A stretch of DNA of 64,000 nt. It comes from Mucilaginibacter frigoritolerans. Its GTDB lineage: Bacteria > Bacteroidota > Bacteroidia > Sphingobacteriales > Sphingobacteriaceae. The stretch spans positions 172,222 to 236,221 of the forward strand of contig NZ_VLLI01000010.1 of NCBI RefSeq assembly GCF_007830615.1, read 5' to 3'. Made by a program: the position numbers and the translations under genes. Below are positions 51,607-60,962 of this stretch, piece by piece; the stretch's first letter is position 1; every line of letters starts with the position of its first letter. Under the pieces are notes generated by a model. The model was not told where the DNA came from. It worked only from the letters and a program-made list of their open reading frames with translations, and ran no database searches.

Positions 51607-54039
51607 TTAAAAAATTGACGGGTACTTATGTGGATCTGTTTCATTCATCATACTATACACTACTTCAATAACATCATCTACTGATGGTTTGGTAAAGTAA
51701 TCACCATCAGAGCCATAAGGAGGCCTGTGTTCTTTGGCACTTAAGGTGCGGGGTTGCGCATCTAACGAATAATATCCTTTTTGCGCTTCTAATACTTTTT
51801 GCAAAATATAGGCAGATGCTGCTCCGGGTAAATCCTCATCAACAATTAAAAGCTTGTTGGTTTTCTTTAATGATTGTCCGCAAACATTATCTGTATCAAA
51901 CGGATGCAATGTTTGAGGGTCAATCACTTCCATATGAATGCCCATGCTTTCCAGTTCTTTAGCCGCTTCCATTACTATGCGTAAAGTTGAGCCATAAGAA
52001 ATTACGGTTAGGTCGGTACCTTCTTTCAAAATTTCGGCCTTGCCTAAAGGAACAGTAAATTCCCCTACGTTTGCAGGAAGTTTTTCTTTTAATCGGTAAC
52101 CATTTAAACACTCTATTACCAAAGCAGGTTCATCTCCGCGTAGTAATACATTATACATACCGGCAGCCTGTGTCATATCGCGAGGAACACAAATATGCAA
52201 ACCACGCATGGAGTTTAAGATAAGACCCAATGGCGAACCTGAATGCCAGATACCTTCTAACCGGTGACCGCGTGTACGTATAATAAGCGGGGCTTTTTGA
52301 CCACCGTAGGTACGGTAGCTTAAGCTCGCCAAATCATCGCTGATCACGTTCATGGCGTATATTAAATAGTCGAGGTATTGAATTTCGGCAATGGGTTTTA
52401 AACCACGCATTGCCAGGCCCATACCCTGCCCTATAATAGTAGCTTCACGAATACCTGTATCGGTGATACGCAAATCGCCATATTTACTTTGTAAACCTGC
52501 AAAACCCTGGTTAACATCGCCAATAGCGCCCACATCTTCACCAAAGGCAACAATACTTTTATCGCGGCTAAAATTTGCATCAAAACAAGCGTTCAATACT
52601 TCACGGCCATCTATTAATTTAGCATCTTCGGCGTATTGAGCCTCAATAAGCTCCGTATTTAAAGGTGATTGTAGTGTACCACTAAATAATTTGGAATTGT
52701 ACCGCTCTTTATTTCTATTATTTTCGTTGCCAAGCCAGCTGATCAACTCACCTCTTTGGTAAACGTCATCACGAACAGTAAGCCGTAATACTTTACGGAT
52801 AGCACTAACCGTATCATTACGGCCAGGGTCGACAACATCGCGCAAGTTTGAAGCTATTGATAACAATTCATCCTGCCCGGGTACAACCTGTGCAAGATTT
52901 TCTATTAGCCTGGCAGCATCGTTTAACTCGCTCTTTATCCCTCTGCTAAGATCGTTCCATACCTGGCGCTGACAGTCGCGTACATATTTTTTAGCAGTAG
53001 CCTCAAGTTCATCCATTTCCGCTTCTGTAGCAATAGCTGATGCTATCATCCATTTACGCATCTGCAACAAACAGTCGTGCTCATCTTCCCAGGCCAAACG
53101 TTCCTTTGATTTATACCTTTCGTGTGATCCAGAGGTGGAATGCCCTTGCGGCTGGGTCATTTCAGTAACGTGTATCAGTACAGGTACATGCTCTTCGCGA
53201 CAAACTTTTATAGCGCGTTCGTATGTTTCGCACAAAGCAGGGTAATCCCATCCGCGTACCTTAAAAATTTCGTAACCATTTGTACCGTTTTCACGCTGAA
53301 ATCCTTTTAATATTTCAGATATATCTTCTTTAGTAGTTTGCAGTTTTGCAGGAACAGATATAGCATAGGCATCATCCCAAACAGAAATAGCCATGGGTAC
53401 CTGTAGCACACCGGCAGCATTAAAGGCCTCAAAAAACAAGCCCTCGGAAGTTGACCCGTTTCCTATAGTTCCAAATGCAACTTCATTACCATTAACCGAA
53501 AATTGGTTCAAATATTCGAGTTCTTTATTTTGGCGATATAATTTTGAAGCATAGGCTAAGCCCAGTAAGCGCGGCATATGACCACCTGTAGTTGAAATAT
53601 CCGAACTACAATTCATGCTTTCGGCCTGATTTGCCCAACTACCATCGGCATTAACATATCGCGTAGCATAATGGCAATTCATTTGACGGCCAGCCGATGC
53701 CGGGTCTTTCTCCACATCAGGATAAGCATATAGTTGTGCAAAAAACTCAAACAGATTGCTCATGCCTGTAGCAAACATAAAGGTTTGGTCGCGGTAGTAT
53801 CCGGCACGCCAATCCCCTTTGCGAAATGCCTTGGCCATAGCCAGTTGTGCTACTTCCTTGCCATCTCCAAATATCCCAAATTTGGCCTTGCCCGTTAGTA
53901 CTTCCCTCCTACCTATTAAACTTGCCTGGCGGCTCTCCACACCAATCCGGTAATCATTGATTACTAACTTTTTAAAATCATCAAAACTGAGCTCAGCCGT
54001 ATTTAACTTATCTGTAGCGTTTATTGCAGTTTCGGGCAT
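51607..54039 (-). CDS. Fused alpha/beta E1 component of a branched-chain-type 2-oxoacid dehydrogenase
   Basis: 810 residues, with the E1 alpha part (about 1-440) and the E1 beta part (about 480-800) on one chain. Alpha-domain landmarks are GDWRAGYYRDQTFMF, GRQMNCHYATRYVN and the thiamine diphosphate region; beta landmarks are IVAFGEDVGAIGDVNQGFAG, GIREATIIGQGMGLAMRGL, GHRLEGIWHSGSPLGLI and IDPQTLHPFDTD. It decarboxylates 2-oxo acids and loads the acyl group on lipoyl E2. The Mg/ThDP motif, usually G-D/E-G...N-N, reads GNG (193-195) ... DD (222-223), an apparent exchange of Asp and Asn ligands. No E2 or E3 gene is in the window. The methylcrotonyl-type carboxylase subunit at 42537 fits the same catabolic theme. 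Confidence 0.92.
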   Translation of the reverse strand: MPETAINATDKLNTAELSFDDFKKLVINDYRIGVESRQASLIGRREVLTGKAKFGIFGDGKEVAQLAMAKAFRKGDWRAGYYRDQTFMFATGMSNLFEFFAQLYAYPDVEKDPASAGRQMNCHYATRYVNADGSWANQAESMNCSSDISTTGGHMPRLLGLAYASKLYRQNKELEYLNQFSVNGNEVAFGTIGNGSTSEGLFFEAFNAAGVLQVPMAISVWDDAYAISVPAKLQTTKEDISEILKGFQRENGTNGYEIFKVRGWDYPALCETYERAIKVCREEHVPVLIHVTEMTQPQGHSTSGSHERYKSKERLAWEDEHDCLLQMRKWMIASAIATEAEMDELEATAKKYVRDCQRQVWNDLSRGIKSELNDAARLIENLAQVVPGQDELLSIASNLRDVVDPGRNDTVSAIRKVLRLTVRDDVYQRGELISWLGNENNRNKERYNSKLFSGTLQSPLNTELIEAQYAEDAKLIDGREVLNACFDANFSRDKSIVAFGEDVGAIGDVNQGFAGLQSKYGDLRITDTGIREATIIGQGMGLAMRGLKPIAEIQYLDYLIYAMNVISDDLASLSYRTYGGQKAPLIIRTRGHRLEGIWHSGSPLGLILNSMRGLHICVPRDMTQAAGMYNVLLRGDEPALVIECLNGYRLKEKLPANVGEFTVPLGKAEILKEGTDLTVISYGSTLRIVMEAAKELESMGIHMEVIDPQTLHPFDTDNVCGQSLKKTNKLLIVDEDLPGAASAYILQKVLEAQKGYYSLDAQPRTLSAKEHRPPYGSDGDYFTKPSVDDVIEVVYSMMNETDPHKYPSIF

Positions 54040-54148
54040 ATAAAATTTTGTTTAGTCGGTAAAATTATAAAATTCTATTCTGTATTTAGGCATACTACTT
54101 ATAAAACATCCAGTTTGTTTAATAGTTTTTTTATTGCAACAAACCTTT

Positions 54149-54156
54149 TATATTTG
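54149..54156 (+). promoter_or_regulatory. Bacteroidota -7 box TATATTTG
   Basis: A perfect TAnnTTTG match ends 20 bp before the ATG at 54177. No TTG lies at consensus spacing. It drives the DUF1573 gene. Confidence 0.5.
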
Positions 54157-54176
54157 TCGTATACACAACCCAGAAT

Positions 54177-54581
54177 ATGAAAAAATTACTTTTAGTATGC
54201 GCAGTAATTTTAGGCTTCGCCTTCACTGCATCGGCACAAGATAACGAAAAAGCTGAATTTAAATTCAACGAAGAAAAACATGATTTTGGTAAAATTCCAC
54301 AAGGAACTCCGGTAACTACTGTGTTTGAATTTACTAACATTGGAAAAGAACCGTTGATTTTAACAGAAGTTAAACCAACATGTGGCTGTACCATTGCTGA
54401 TTACACCAAGACGCCGGTAAAAAGCGGCGAAAAAGGATTAATCAAAATTACTTACAATGCTGCCGTAGCTGCACCGTTTAACAAAACTATTGTTGTTACC
54501 TCAAATGCTAAAACTCCTCAAAAATATTTAAATATTGTGGGCGAGGTGATAGCAAAACCCGCAACAAGCAGTAGTAATTAA
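54177..54581 (+). CDS. DUF1573 domain-containing exported protein
   Basis: 134 residues with a signal peptide (MKKLLLVCAVILGFAFTASA). The DUF1573 domain is complete: EEKHDFGKIPQGTPV, VFEFTNIGKEPLILTEVKPT, CGCTIADYTKTPVKSGEKG and YNAAVAAPFNKTIVVTSN. It is a single Ig-like (ASPM/SPD-2-type) beta domain. Such proteins are abundant and highly expressed in Bacteroidota and lie in the periplasm or at the outer membrane; function unknown. A good -7 box and a strong terminator bracket it as a single-gene transcript. Confidence 0.92.
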   Translation: MKKLLLVCAVILGFAFTASAQDNEKAEFKFNEEKHDFGKIPQGTPVTTVFEFTNIGKEPLILTEVKPTCGCTIADYTKTPVKSGEKGLIKITYNAAVAAPFNKTIVVTSNAKTPQKYLNIVGEVIAKPATSSSN

Positions 54582-54639
54582 ACAGACTTAAATTCTGTAG
54601 AATTCTAAGCTTATAAAAATCTTATCGAAAAAATTACAT

Positions 54640-54667
54640 AAGGTACACTTTAGTGTACCTTTTTTGT
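54640..54667 (+). terminator. Terminator after the DUF1573 gene
   Basis: AAGGTACAC (54640-54648) pairs with GTGTACCTT (54653-54661) around TTTA, followed by a T-run. Confidence 0.85.
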
Positions 54668-54703
54668 TTTTATGGCATTGGTATCTTTTTACTAATTTTG
54701 CAC

Positions 54704-55930
54704 ATGCCAAAAATTTCGCACAAAGGGCAGCAGATGCCCGCCTCACCCATACGTAAATTAACGCCTTATGCTGATAGGGCCAAGCTTGATGGTAAAAAAG
54801 TTTACCATTTAAATATAGGTCAGCCGGATATTGAAACGCCGGAAGGAATGCTAAACGCCATTAAGAATATTGATTTTAAGGTGTGGGCCTATACCCCATC
54901 GGAAGGCACTTTATCATACCGCAAAAAGCTGACTGAATATTACAACAAAATAGGTTATAACATTAGTCCTGAAAATATTATTGTTACTACTGGCGGATCG
55001 GAAGCTATTACTATTTCTATGATGGCATGCCTTAATCCGGGAGATGAGGTAATTATTCCGGAACCATTTTATGCCAACTATAATGGTTTTGCCTGCCAAA
55101 GCGACATCGTTGTAAAACCCATTTTATCTTACATCGATAATGGATTTGCTCTTCCATCAATTGAAGAGTTTGAAAAGCTGATTACACCAAAAACCAAGGC
55201 CATCATCATTTGCAATCCGAACAACCCTACAGGTTATCTATATTCAAAAGAAGAGATGGAGGCATTAAAGGCACTGGTTTTAAAATATGATCTGTACCTA
55301 TTTTCGGATGAAGCTTACCGTGAGTTTTGTTATGACGGACAATCATTTATATCTCCAATGCATTTAAGCGGACTGGATGAAAATGTGATTGTGATGGATA
55401 CCGTAAGCAAGCGTTACAGTGCATGTGGTGCCAGACTAGGTTGCCTTATCACCAAAAACAAAGCTGTTTTAACTGCGGGCCTTAAATTTGCACAGGCCAG
55501 GCTTAGTGCAGGCATGGTTGAACAGATTGCCGGAGAAGCTGCTGTTGATACCCCTGATGAATACTTTGAAGCAGTTAATAAAGAATATACTTCACGCCGC
55601 AATACTATTGTAAATGCTTTAAATAAAATGGAAGGCGTTTATTGCCCTAATCCGGGTGGTGCATTTTATGTGGTGGCCAAACTACCTATTGACAATGCCG
55701 ATAATTTTTGCCAATGGATGTTGGAGAGCTTTAGCCTGAACAATGAAACAGTAATGATGGCCCCTGCTACCGGCTTTTACAGTACACCCGGCGCAGGTGT
55801 TAACGAAGTGCGGATGGCTTATGTATTAAACAATAACGATATTGAAAAAGCAATGATTTGCCTGGATGAGGCCCTGAAAGTTTATCCGGGAAGAACGGTT
55901 AACAGTGAGGCAGTTGGCAGTTTTCAGTAA
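54704..55930 (+). CDS. Pyridoxal phosphate-dependent class I/II aminotransferase
   Basis: 408 residues from ATG at 54704, the family-typical N terminus (MPKISHKGQQMPASPIRKL). A longer frame from 54653 reads through the terminator and looks non-native. The substrate-arm YHLNIGQPDIETP, PLP-binding TGGSEAITISMMACLNPGDE, N-P-N-N-P-T-G and S-D-E-A-Y-R-E-F, the Schiff-base Lys in VSKRYSACGARLGCLI, and the Arg of GVNEVRMAYVL are all present. It is of the aspartate/aromatic aminotransferase superfamily; amino-acid specificity cannot be read here. Cytoplasmic. It is followed by ssrA after a repeat-bearing gap. Confidence 0.93.
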   Translation: MPKISHKGQQMPASPIRKLTPYADRAKLDGKKVYHLNIGQPDIETPEGMLNAIKNIDFKVWAYTPSEGTLSYRKKLTEYYNKIGYNISPENIIVTTGGSEAITISMMACLNPGDEVIIPEPFYANYNGFACQSDIVVKPILSYIDNGFALPSIEEFEKLITPKTKAIIICNPNNPTGYLYSKEEMEALKALVLKYDLYLFSDEAYREFCYDGQSFISPMHLSGLDENVIVMDTVSKRYSACGARLGCLITKNKAVLTAGLKFAQARLSAGMVEQIAGEAAVDTPDEYFEAVNKEYTSRRNTIVNALNKMEGVYCPNPGGAFYVVAKLPIDNADNFCQWMLESFSLNNETVMMAPATGFYSTPGAGVNEVRMAYVLNNNDIEKAMICLDEALKVYPGRTVNSEAVGSFQ

Positions 55931-55947
55931 CTCAATAGCAGTATATT

Positions 55948-56046
55948 AGTTTGCAGTTTTCAGCAGGCATCAGTAAATATTACTTTTAAGGCAGTAAACT
56001 TAATTGTATATTTGATGCCTTATCAAAAAACTGCTGATTGCAAACT
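55948..56046. repeat. Imperfect inverted repeat AGTTTGCA...CAGCAG flanking the ssrA promoter region
   Basis: AGTTTGCAGTTTTCAGCAG (55948-55966) is mirrored by CTGCTGATTGCAAACT (56031-56046). The same words (GGCAGTT, TTGCAGTTTTCAG) also occur at the end of the aminotransferase gene. Such CAGTTTGCAG repeats are scattered in many Bacteroidota genomes (recollection). It encloses the candidate -7 box of ssrA. Confidence 0.4.
56007..56014 (+). promoter_or_regulatory. Bacteroidota -7 box TATATTTG ahead of ssrA
   Basis: A perfect TAnnTTTG match lies 55 bp upstream of the mature tmRNA 5' end (56069). A short precursor trimmed by RNase P would account for the gap. No TTG at consensus spacing. Confidence 0.4.
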
Positions 56047-56068
56047 GGCAAACTGCAAACTCAAAAAT

Positions 56069-56434
56069 GGGGTCGACCGGAATTGACAGGATGGAGATAA
56101 GTAGGTAAGCATGCAGCGCGTTGGGTGAATTAGCGCTTTAATCTGAACGCTCAAACTTACAAATGGCGAAAATAACTACGCCTTAGCTGCTTAATTTAGA
56201 ATTTAGCTAGCTTTTGTCCCGCCGGTTTTCCGTTTCATCGGATCGGCATCAGGGGCATCGAAAGATGAAACTGGTTTGCTTAAGGTGTGCATAGCGAACG
56301 AGATAAAGCACCTAAGGAAGACGGTATAGGTAAGCGACTGACCTTCCCCTTCCCTACAAATAAACAGAAGCTAAGCATGTAGAAAGCTTACCTTATACCA
56401 TGTTTGGACGAGGGTTCGAATCCCTCCGGCTCCA
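56069..56434 (+). ncRNA. ssrA: Transfer-messenger RNA (tmRNA)
   Basis: The tRNA-like domain is formed by GGGGTCG at the 5' end (56069) and CGGCTCC-A at the 3' end (56427-56434), pairing with two wobbles; the T arm AGGGTTCGAATCCCT is intact. No CCA is encoded, so it is added after transcription. The tag reading frame begins at GGC (56165-56167) and reads GENNYALAA to TAA (56192-56194), a tag seen in Bacteroidota. Between lie the pseudoknot regions, including a stem with GAAACTGG and CCGTTTCATC elements. About 366 nt. tmRNA with SmpB rescues stalled ribosomes. A strong terminator follows. Confidence 0.96.
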
Positions 56435-56435
56435 C

Positions 56436-56474
56436 AAACAACAAAACCCGCTAAATAGGCGGGTTTTGTTGTTT
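56436..56474 (+). terminator. Terminator of ssrA
   Basis: AAACAACAAAACCCGC (56436-56451) pairs perfectly with GCGGGTTTTGTTGTTT (56459-56474), 7-nt loop. It begins 2 bp after the tmRNA 3' end. Confidence 0.92.
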
Positions 56475-56605
56475 ATTGTAGTTCCAAACTTCAGACAGCG
56501 GGTTGTGTGAGCCCCCCCCCTCCCGGCACCACTTAATTCGGTATAAAAACCAAATCAAATACTGCAAATCAAATCATTTCAGGCTTTTAGTTTTTTAGTC
56601 GAACG

Positions 56606-58624
56606 CTATTCGTGATCAATAACTGAGTCTGGTTGCTTTTTAACTACGCCTTTAAATTGTTTTTTTATAAAATCCGGATTACTGTTATTGAAGGTAGGGT
56701 TAGTGGAAAAAAAGCCAAAAGGCATCAACGAAAAACCCATATGATGTACAGGCATAACCGGCCATTCTTCGGGCCTTACTATATGCGTTATGCCGGCAAC
56801 GTACCATATTACGATATCGTTGTTATCAATCGTCCTGTTTTTTGCGGTCCACTCGGGTAACCCATCGTAAACTTTATTGCTGGCAGGGTATTTTCCGGCG
56901 GGATAAATTTCATCATCATGGTATTGTGTAACCCAAACCTGGTGATTTAAAAAACCAGCCTTCTTTCGCAACAATGAACCCTCTGGTGAAAAGGTGTTTG
57001 CCTGCGCGCCCGGCATTAACATATAACCTACATGTTGACCATAATCATTCATTTCGTTATTATTCATGATATGCCAATTACGTGCAGATTCGTAATTCAC
57101 AGACCGCTGTGCTTCTTTTTCAGTTTTAAACTTTGTGTGTTCTACATAAAATGCATTGCCATACGGATTTTGATCACCAACGGGAACAGGTTTACTGTTC
57201 ATCTCCATTACACTATTGTTTTCGGAGCCATCAATGTCCATGTCTAACCTGAAAACAAAATAATGCTGATGATTAATTGCCTCAACATGCGGGCGTACAA
57301 GTGTACCAAATGAATTTCCCTGGTACGAGTAATCATCCTTATCCGGTTGATCCATTTCATTTGTCCGGTGCACACCCTTTACTTCAACAATCCCGGTTAG
57401 TTCAACATCAACATCAATGGTTCCGTCTTCTTTAAACCTCCAGGTAAATCCATAATCATAATTCTCAATCATGGTATAGTATTTAACAACCAGGTTAGTG
57501 GCCCTGCGGGATACAGTATCGTGACGCCATAATACACCGCCATTTTCTTCAAATATAGCAACTGCCCTATCCATCTGGAACGGAACACCATTTTCGGTAT
57601 GCAAAATTGCAGGCATATATTGTGCGTTTTCCGGAGCATCCGCACCCGGACTCATCGAATGTGCTACACCTTGCCCCAGACGATATTCACCTGCATCAAA
57701 AAAATTATAGGCCGCCTGCAAAAGATCAGGTGATCCATAAGGAACAACCATTTCGGGCATGGAGCCTCTGTACATAACCGACCGCTCTTTTCCATTGTCT
57801 ACGTAACGTACATCGTAAATAACAAGTCCTTCGCGGTTATCAACGCCATAGCGTAACTTCCAGTTTTGCCAGGTTATTTCATGTCCTTTTACCTCGAATG
57901 TATGCCCTTCTGGCTGGGTAATAATTAAAGGTTTTGGCGCTTTATTAATTTCTTTAACAGAATCCGGATTAAAATAATTCAGGTTCACCTTGTCGTAAAA
58001 ACCATTGCTTTCATCTACTATTTTTAAAATTTTACCGGTCGTGAAATCTGTATAGGCCATTAAGCCTTCAATTACCATATTGCTTTTTTTATACCTGGCA
58101 AGTACTAATTGTTCCCTATGCCCTATAGGGGCAATTCCCATGTCGCCGGTAAAAATACTTTTATGTGTTACCGAATCAATCGAAATACCCCGTTTTTTTA
58201 AAGCGGCTATCCAATTTTTGTCTTTCCTCACAATGGCATCACATACCGAATCGGCATCCAGACCCATCCCAATAACATTAGGAATATTTTTAACAGACAA
58301 TACTTTGTCCGCGTTTAAATCAACCACTGCTTCGGTAACTCCGTTTTTGCTGTAATCATAAAAACTGGTAAATGCCTCCCGCCTGAAAGCATTGCCCGGT
58401 TTATAGGCCAACACTTCTTTTTTTGGTGGCTCCTTTAAATTAATGATGTTAAAAATGTCGTTGCCTGTGATGGTTTTGCTGTCCTTTAATATCTGGACAA
58501 CTTTTTTCATCTCATCCGCAGTAAGCGGATCTAATGGGTAATCAACAGCACTGGTTTGGGCTTGCGCTTGCCCCATGCAGAAAAGAAAAATCAAAATGGC
58601 ACTTAGTAAAAGGGATCTCGTCAT
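56606..58624 (-). CDS. Exported copper amine oxidase (primary-amine oxidase)
   Basis: 672 residues from ATG at 58624 (MTRSLLLSAILIFLFCMG, a signal peptide); an upstream in-frame ATG at 58660 adds 12 residues. The topaquinone precursor is Tyr389 in the N-Y-D motif MIENYDYGFTW. The catalytic base Asp is in FDAGEYRLG. Copper His residues are in NHQHYFVFRLDMDID and in the late VHHMGFSLMPFGFF. It oxidises primary amines to aldehydes with ammonia and hydrogen peroxide, in the periplasm, probably to use amines as nitrogen or carbon sources. It is isolated, with no flanking transporter or aldehyde dehydrogenase in the window. Confidence 0.93.
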   Translation of the reverse strand: MTRSLLLSAILIFLFCMGQAQAQTSAVDYPLDPLTADEMKKVVQILKDSKTITGNDIFNIINLKEPPKKEVLAYKPGNAFRREAFTSFYDYSKNGVTEAVVDLNADKVLSVKNIPNVIGMGLDADSVCDAIVRKDKNWIAALKKRGISIDSVTHKSIFTGDMGIAPIGHREQLVLARYKKSNMVIEGLMAYTDFTTGKILKIVDESNGFYDKVNLNYFNPDSVKEINKAPKPLIITQPEGHTFEVKGHEITWQNWKLRYGVDNREGLVIYDVRYVDNGKERSVMYRGSMPEMVVPYGSPDLLQAAYNFFDAGEYRLGQGVAHSMSPGADAPENAQYMPAILHTENGVPFQMDRAVAIFEENGGVLWRHDTVSRRATNLVVKYYTMIENYDYGFTWRFKEDGTIDVDVELTGIVEVKGVHRTNEMDQPDKDDYSYQGNSFGTLVRPHVEAINHQHYFVFRLDMDIDGSENNSVMEMNSKPVPVGDQNPYGNAFYVEHTKFKTEKEAQRSVNYESARNWHIMNNNEMNDYGQHVGYMLMPGAQANTFSPEGSLLRKKAGFLNHQVWVTQYHDDEIYPAGKYPASNKVYDGLPEWTAKNRTIDNNDIVIWYVAGITHIVRPEEWPVMPVHHMGFSLMPFGFFSTNPTFNNSNPDFIKKQFKGVVKKQPDSVIDHE

Positions 58625-59054
58625 CGTTTCAATTGTATTAGGAAAAGGATTAATAATCATTTGATTCAGCTATCATTTTATTTTGTATAGTTGAGTTAAA
58701 AATTCGGCCACCGGCCTCATTATCTTTAGTTTAAAGCCATTAAAAAATAAGGCGTTCTCAAATATCATAAACCATTCATTTAAACTTCAATTAGTTACCC
58801 CTACATTAATACTACACCATATTCATTTGTAGGCCCATGAAGGTTTTTGTGCTTTTAACTCACTGTTTGCTGTTGCAACAAATGCATTCGCCCTTGTCCC
58901 ACAAGAAACATGACACAGAAAGGAACACCCGGGCCAGCCGAAACAAACACCCACTAAAAATCAACAAGTTAAACCCGAACCTGGGCCAGGCTGGGACAAA
59001 TGGGCCAAAAATTTGCAAATTTTGCTTTAAAACGCCCTAACTGGCGGGACAAAA
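58625..59054. other. Intergenic region, no supported gene
   Basis: 430 bp. A 67-codon frame (58837-59040) has an unusual basic, Asn/Lys-rich composition and no family. Near palindromes CCTGGGCCAGG (58979-58989) and CGCC-6-GGCG (59031-59044) are present. Nothing is called. Confidence 0.35.
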
Positions 59055-59975
59055 TCAGTTGAAGGACCGCCTGAATTCCAGGGGAGAAAGGTTGGTCTTT
59101 GTCTTAAACAAAGTACTGAAGGATTGGGGATGTTCAAAACCCAGCTCATAGGCCACCTCGCTGACGGATAAATTGGTGGTTGATAACTTTTCTTTCGCCT
59201 TGTCAATGAGTTTCAGGTGGATATGCTGCTGCGCATTTAACCCGGTAAGGGAACGAAGCATATCGCTTAAGTAGTGTGGCGAAAGGTGCAGCTGGTCTGC
59301 CAGGTATTGTACGGTTGGGATGCCCTTGTTTAGGGTAATATGGTTATTGAAGTATTCGTCCAGTATTTCCTCCAGCTTTTGCAGCAGATCATTATTAACC
59401 GCTTTGCGGGTAATAAACTGGCGCTTATAAAAGCGGTCGGCATAAGTTAGCAGCAACTCTATCTGTGAAATAATAACATCCTGGCTCAGCGCATCTATCC
59501 GGCTGTTCAATTCGGTATCAATCAGTTTGGCAATAGCAAGGACAGTTTCCTTTTCCTGATCAGATAAATGAAGCACCTCTGTCGCCGCGTACGAGAAAAA
59601 ATTATATTGTTTGATTTTTTTGGCCAATGGATAATTGCGAAACAGATCCGGGTGAACAAACAGCGTGAAGCCGCTAAAATCCAGGTTTTGGTCACTTGTG
59701 CCCGTTAGCTGGTTCGGCGCCAGGAAAAACAGTCCGCCCTCGTCAAAATCATAATAATGCTGCCCGTATTTAAATTTCCCTTTCAGGTTGGGTTTATAGG
59801 AGATCTTGTAAAAAGACATCATAAACTGCTTGCAGGCAACGTTTGGCTTCCGTATTTTGCCATCCGTATTATAAACCAGGCTGATTAGCGGGTGCAGGGG
59901 CTTTGGCAGGCCCAGCACCCGGTGAAAATCGGACAAGGATTCAAATTTATACGGAGCCTCTGCTTCTTTTTTCAT
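59055..59975 (-). CDS. AraC family transcriptional regulator
   Basis: 306 residues. An N-terminal cupin-like sensing domain (about 1-190, with FALFLAPNQL-type strands such as GGLFFLAPNQLTGT) is followed by the AraC/XylS DNA-binding domain: first helix-turn-helix around QYLADQLHLSPHYLSDMLRS, second around VSEVAYELGFEHPQSFSTLF, then KTKTNLSPLEFRRS. It should be a DNA-binding regulator responding to a small molecule. The SDR gene lies 27 bp upstream on the same strand, so the two are probably co-transcribed and the regulator may control the SDR (inference). Confidence 0.9.
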   Translation of the reverse strand: MKKEAEAPYKFESLSDFHRVLGLPKPLHPLISLVYNTDGKIRKPNVACKQFMMSFYKISYKPNLKGKFKYGQHYYDFDEGGLFFLAPNQLTGTSDQNLDFSGFTLFVHPDLFRNYPLAKKIKQYNFFSYAATEVLHLSDQEKETVLAIAKLIDTELNSRIDALSQDVIISQIELLLTYADRFYKRQFITRKAVNNDLLQKLEEILDEYFNNHITLNKGIPTVQYLADQLHLSPHYLSDMLRSLTGLNAQQHIHLKLIDKAKEKLSTTNLSVSEVAYELGFEHPQSFSTLFKTKTNLSPLEFRRSFN

Positions 59976-60002
59976 TTTACAAATGCTAATATAGGCATTC
60001 TG

Positions 60003-60764
60003 TTACCACGGAATGATGGCATTTTCCCAACTGGTAAAGGTCCCGTTCGGGCCATCCGGACCAAGCAGGCATACGCGGACCACCTCGCGCGAGCCATCTT
60101 CTACCGATTCCGTGCCCTCAAAACCATTCAGGGCGGTACTGGTAAAAGCCGGCGAAACCAAATTAATCTTAATGCCTGTCCCCTCCTGTTCAATCATCAT
60201 AGCCAGCGTCATGGCGTTAAGCGCCGTTTTAGAAGCAGAATAAACCGGACCAAAGAAAGCACGGTACGGAAAAGCAGGGTCGGCATTCGATGCCAGCGAG
60301 CCCACACCGCTCGAAACATTAACAATACGGGCATCCAATGATTTTTGCAGCAGCGGCAGCATGGCCTGATAAACAGCCAGCACACCAAAAACATTGGTTT
60401 CCCATACGGCACGCACCTCATCAAGCGATGCATTGCTGGCCCTGCTTATCTTGGCATACTCCTGTAGTGAGAGATTTCCTTTGCGCGTATTGGAAATAGC
60501 GGCGTTATTCACCAGCAGATCAAGACGGCCAAATTCCTTTTTAATGCGCTCCGCCGCGGCGGTAATGGATGCCTGGTCAGTTACATCTAGCTGGATGGCT
60601 ACGGCACCCGGACCTATCTCTTTAGCGGCGGTTTCACCTTTTCCAAAATCACGTGAACCTAGCAATACCGTTACCCCATTTGCTACCAATTCTTTTGCGA
60701 CCTGAAGGCCGACTCCCTGATTAGCCCCAGTAACCAGGGCAATGCGTTTGTGTTGAGTTTCCAT
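60003..60764 (-). CDS. Short-chain dehydrogenase/reductase (SDR) family oxidoreductase
   Basis: 253 residues from ATG at 60764 (METQHKRIALVTG); a GTG in frame at 60782 is less likely. The nucleotide-binding motif is TGANQGVGLQVAKEL (T-G-x3-G-x-G), the structural NNAAIS motif is intact, and the catalytic Ser and Tyr-x3-Lys are in NVSSGVGS and VYSASKTALN. A classical SDR with NAD(P)H cofactor, substrate unknown. It lies next to an AraC regulator, a common pairing in xenobiotic or carbonyl stress responses. Its codons look more GC-rich than the accessory gene downstream. Confidence 0.92.
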   Translation of the reverse strand: METQHKRIALVTGANQGVGLQVAKELVANGVTVLLGSRDFGKGETAAKEIGPGAVAIQLDVTDQASITAAAERIKKEFGRLDLLVNNAAISNTRKGNLSLQEYAKISRASNASLDEVRAVWETNVFGVLAVYQAMLPLLQKSLDARIVNVSSGVGSLASNADPAFPYRAFFGPVYSASKTALNAMTLAMMIEQEGTGIKINLVSPAFTSTALNGFEGTESVEDGSREVVRVCLLGPDGPNGTFTSWENAIIPW

Positions 60765-60962
60765 AACACAAAGGTGGGGCACCGTTAACGGCGATTTATA
60801 ATCTAATTGCGGATTTTTGTAAGCTAATTGGAGTAGTGGCTCAAGTGCATTGGCGGAAGGCTGGTTTTGGTTTGGAATAGCTTGCTGGAGGATTAGATAA
60901 TTAACTATTGTTTATGGTTTTGTAAAATACAGGCATTGTCGTACGAAATTTGAAGGCCGGGG

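Noticed and set aside
54693..54700. TAATTTTG as promoter of the aminotransferase gene
   Set aside because: It ends only 3 bp before the ATG, so transcription would begin inside the gene; treated as chance.
56420..56434. Separate tRNA gene suggested by a T-arm and acceptor end
   Set aside because: These bases belong to the tRNA-like domain of the tmRNA; the 5' half is at 56069.
58837..59040. 67-codon ORF between the amine oxidase and AraC genes
   Set aside because: Odd basic/Asn-rich composition, no family, and short palindromes inside it; it looks like a chance ORF in an unselected stretch.
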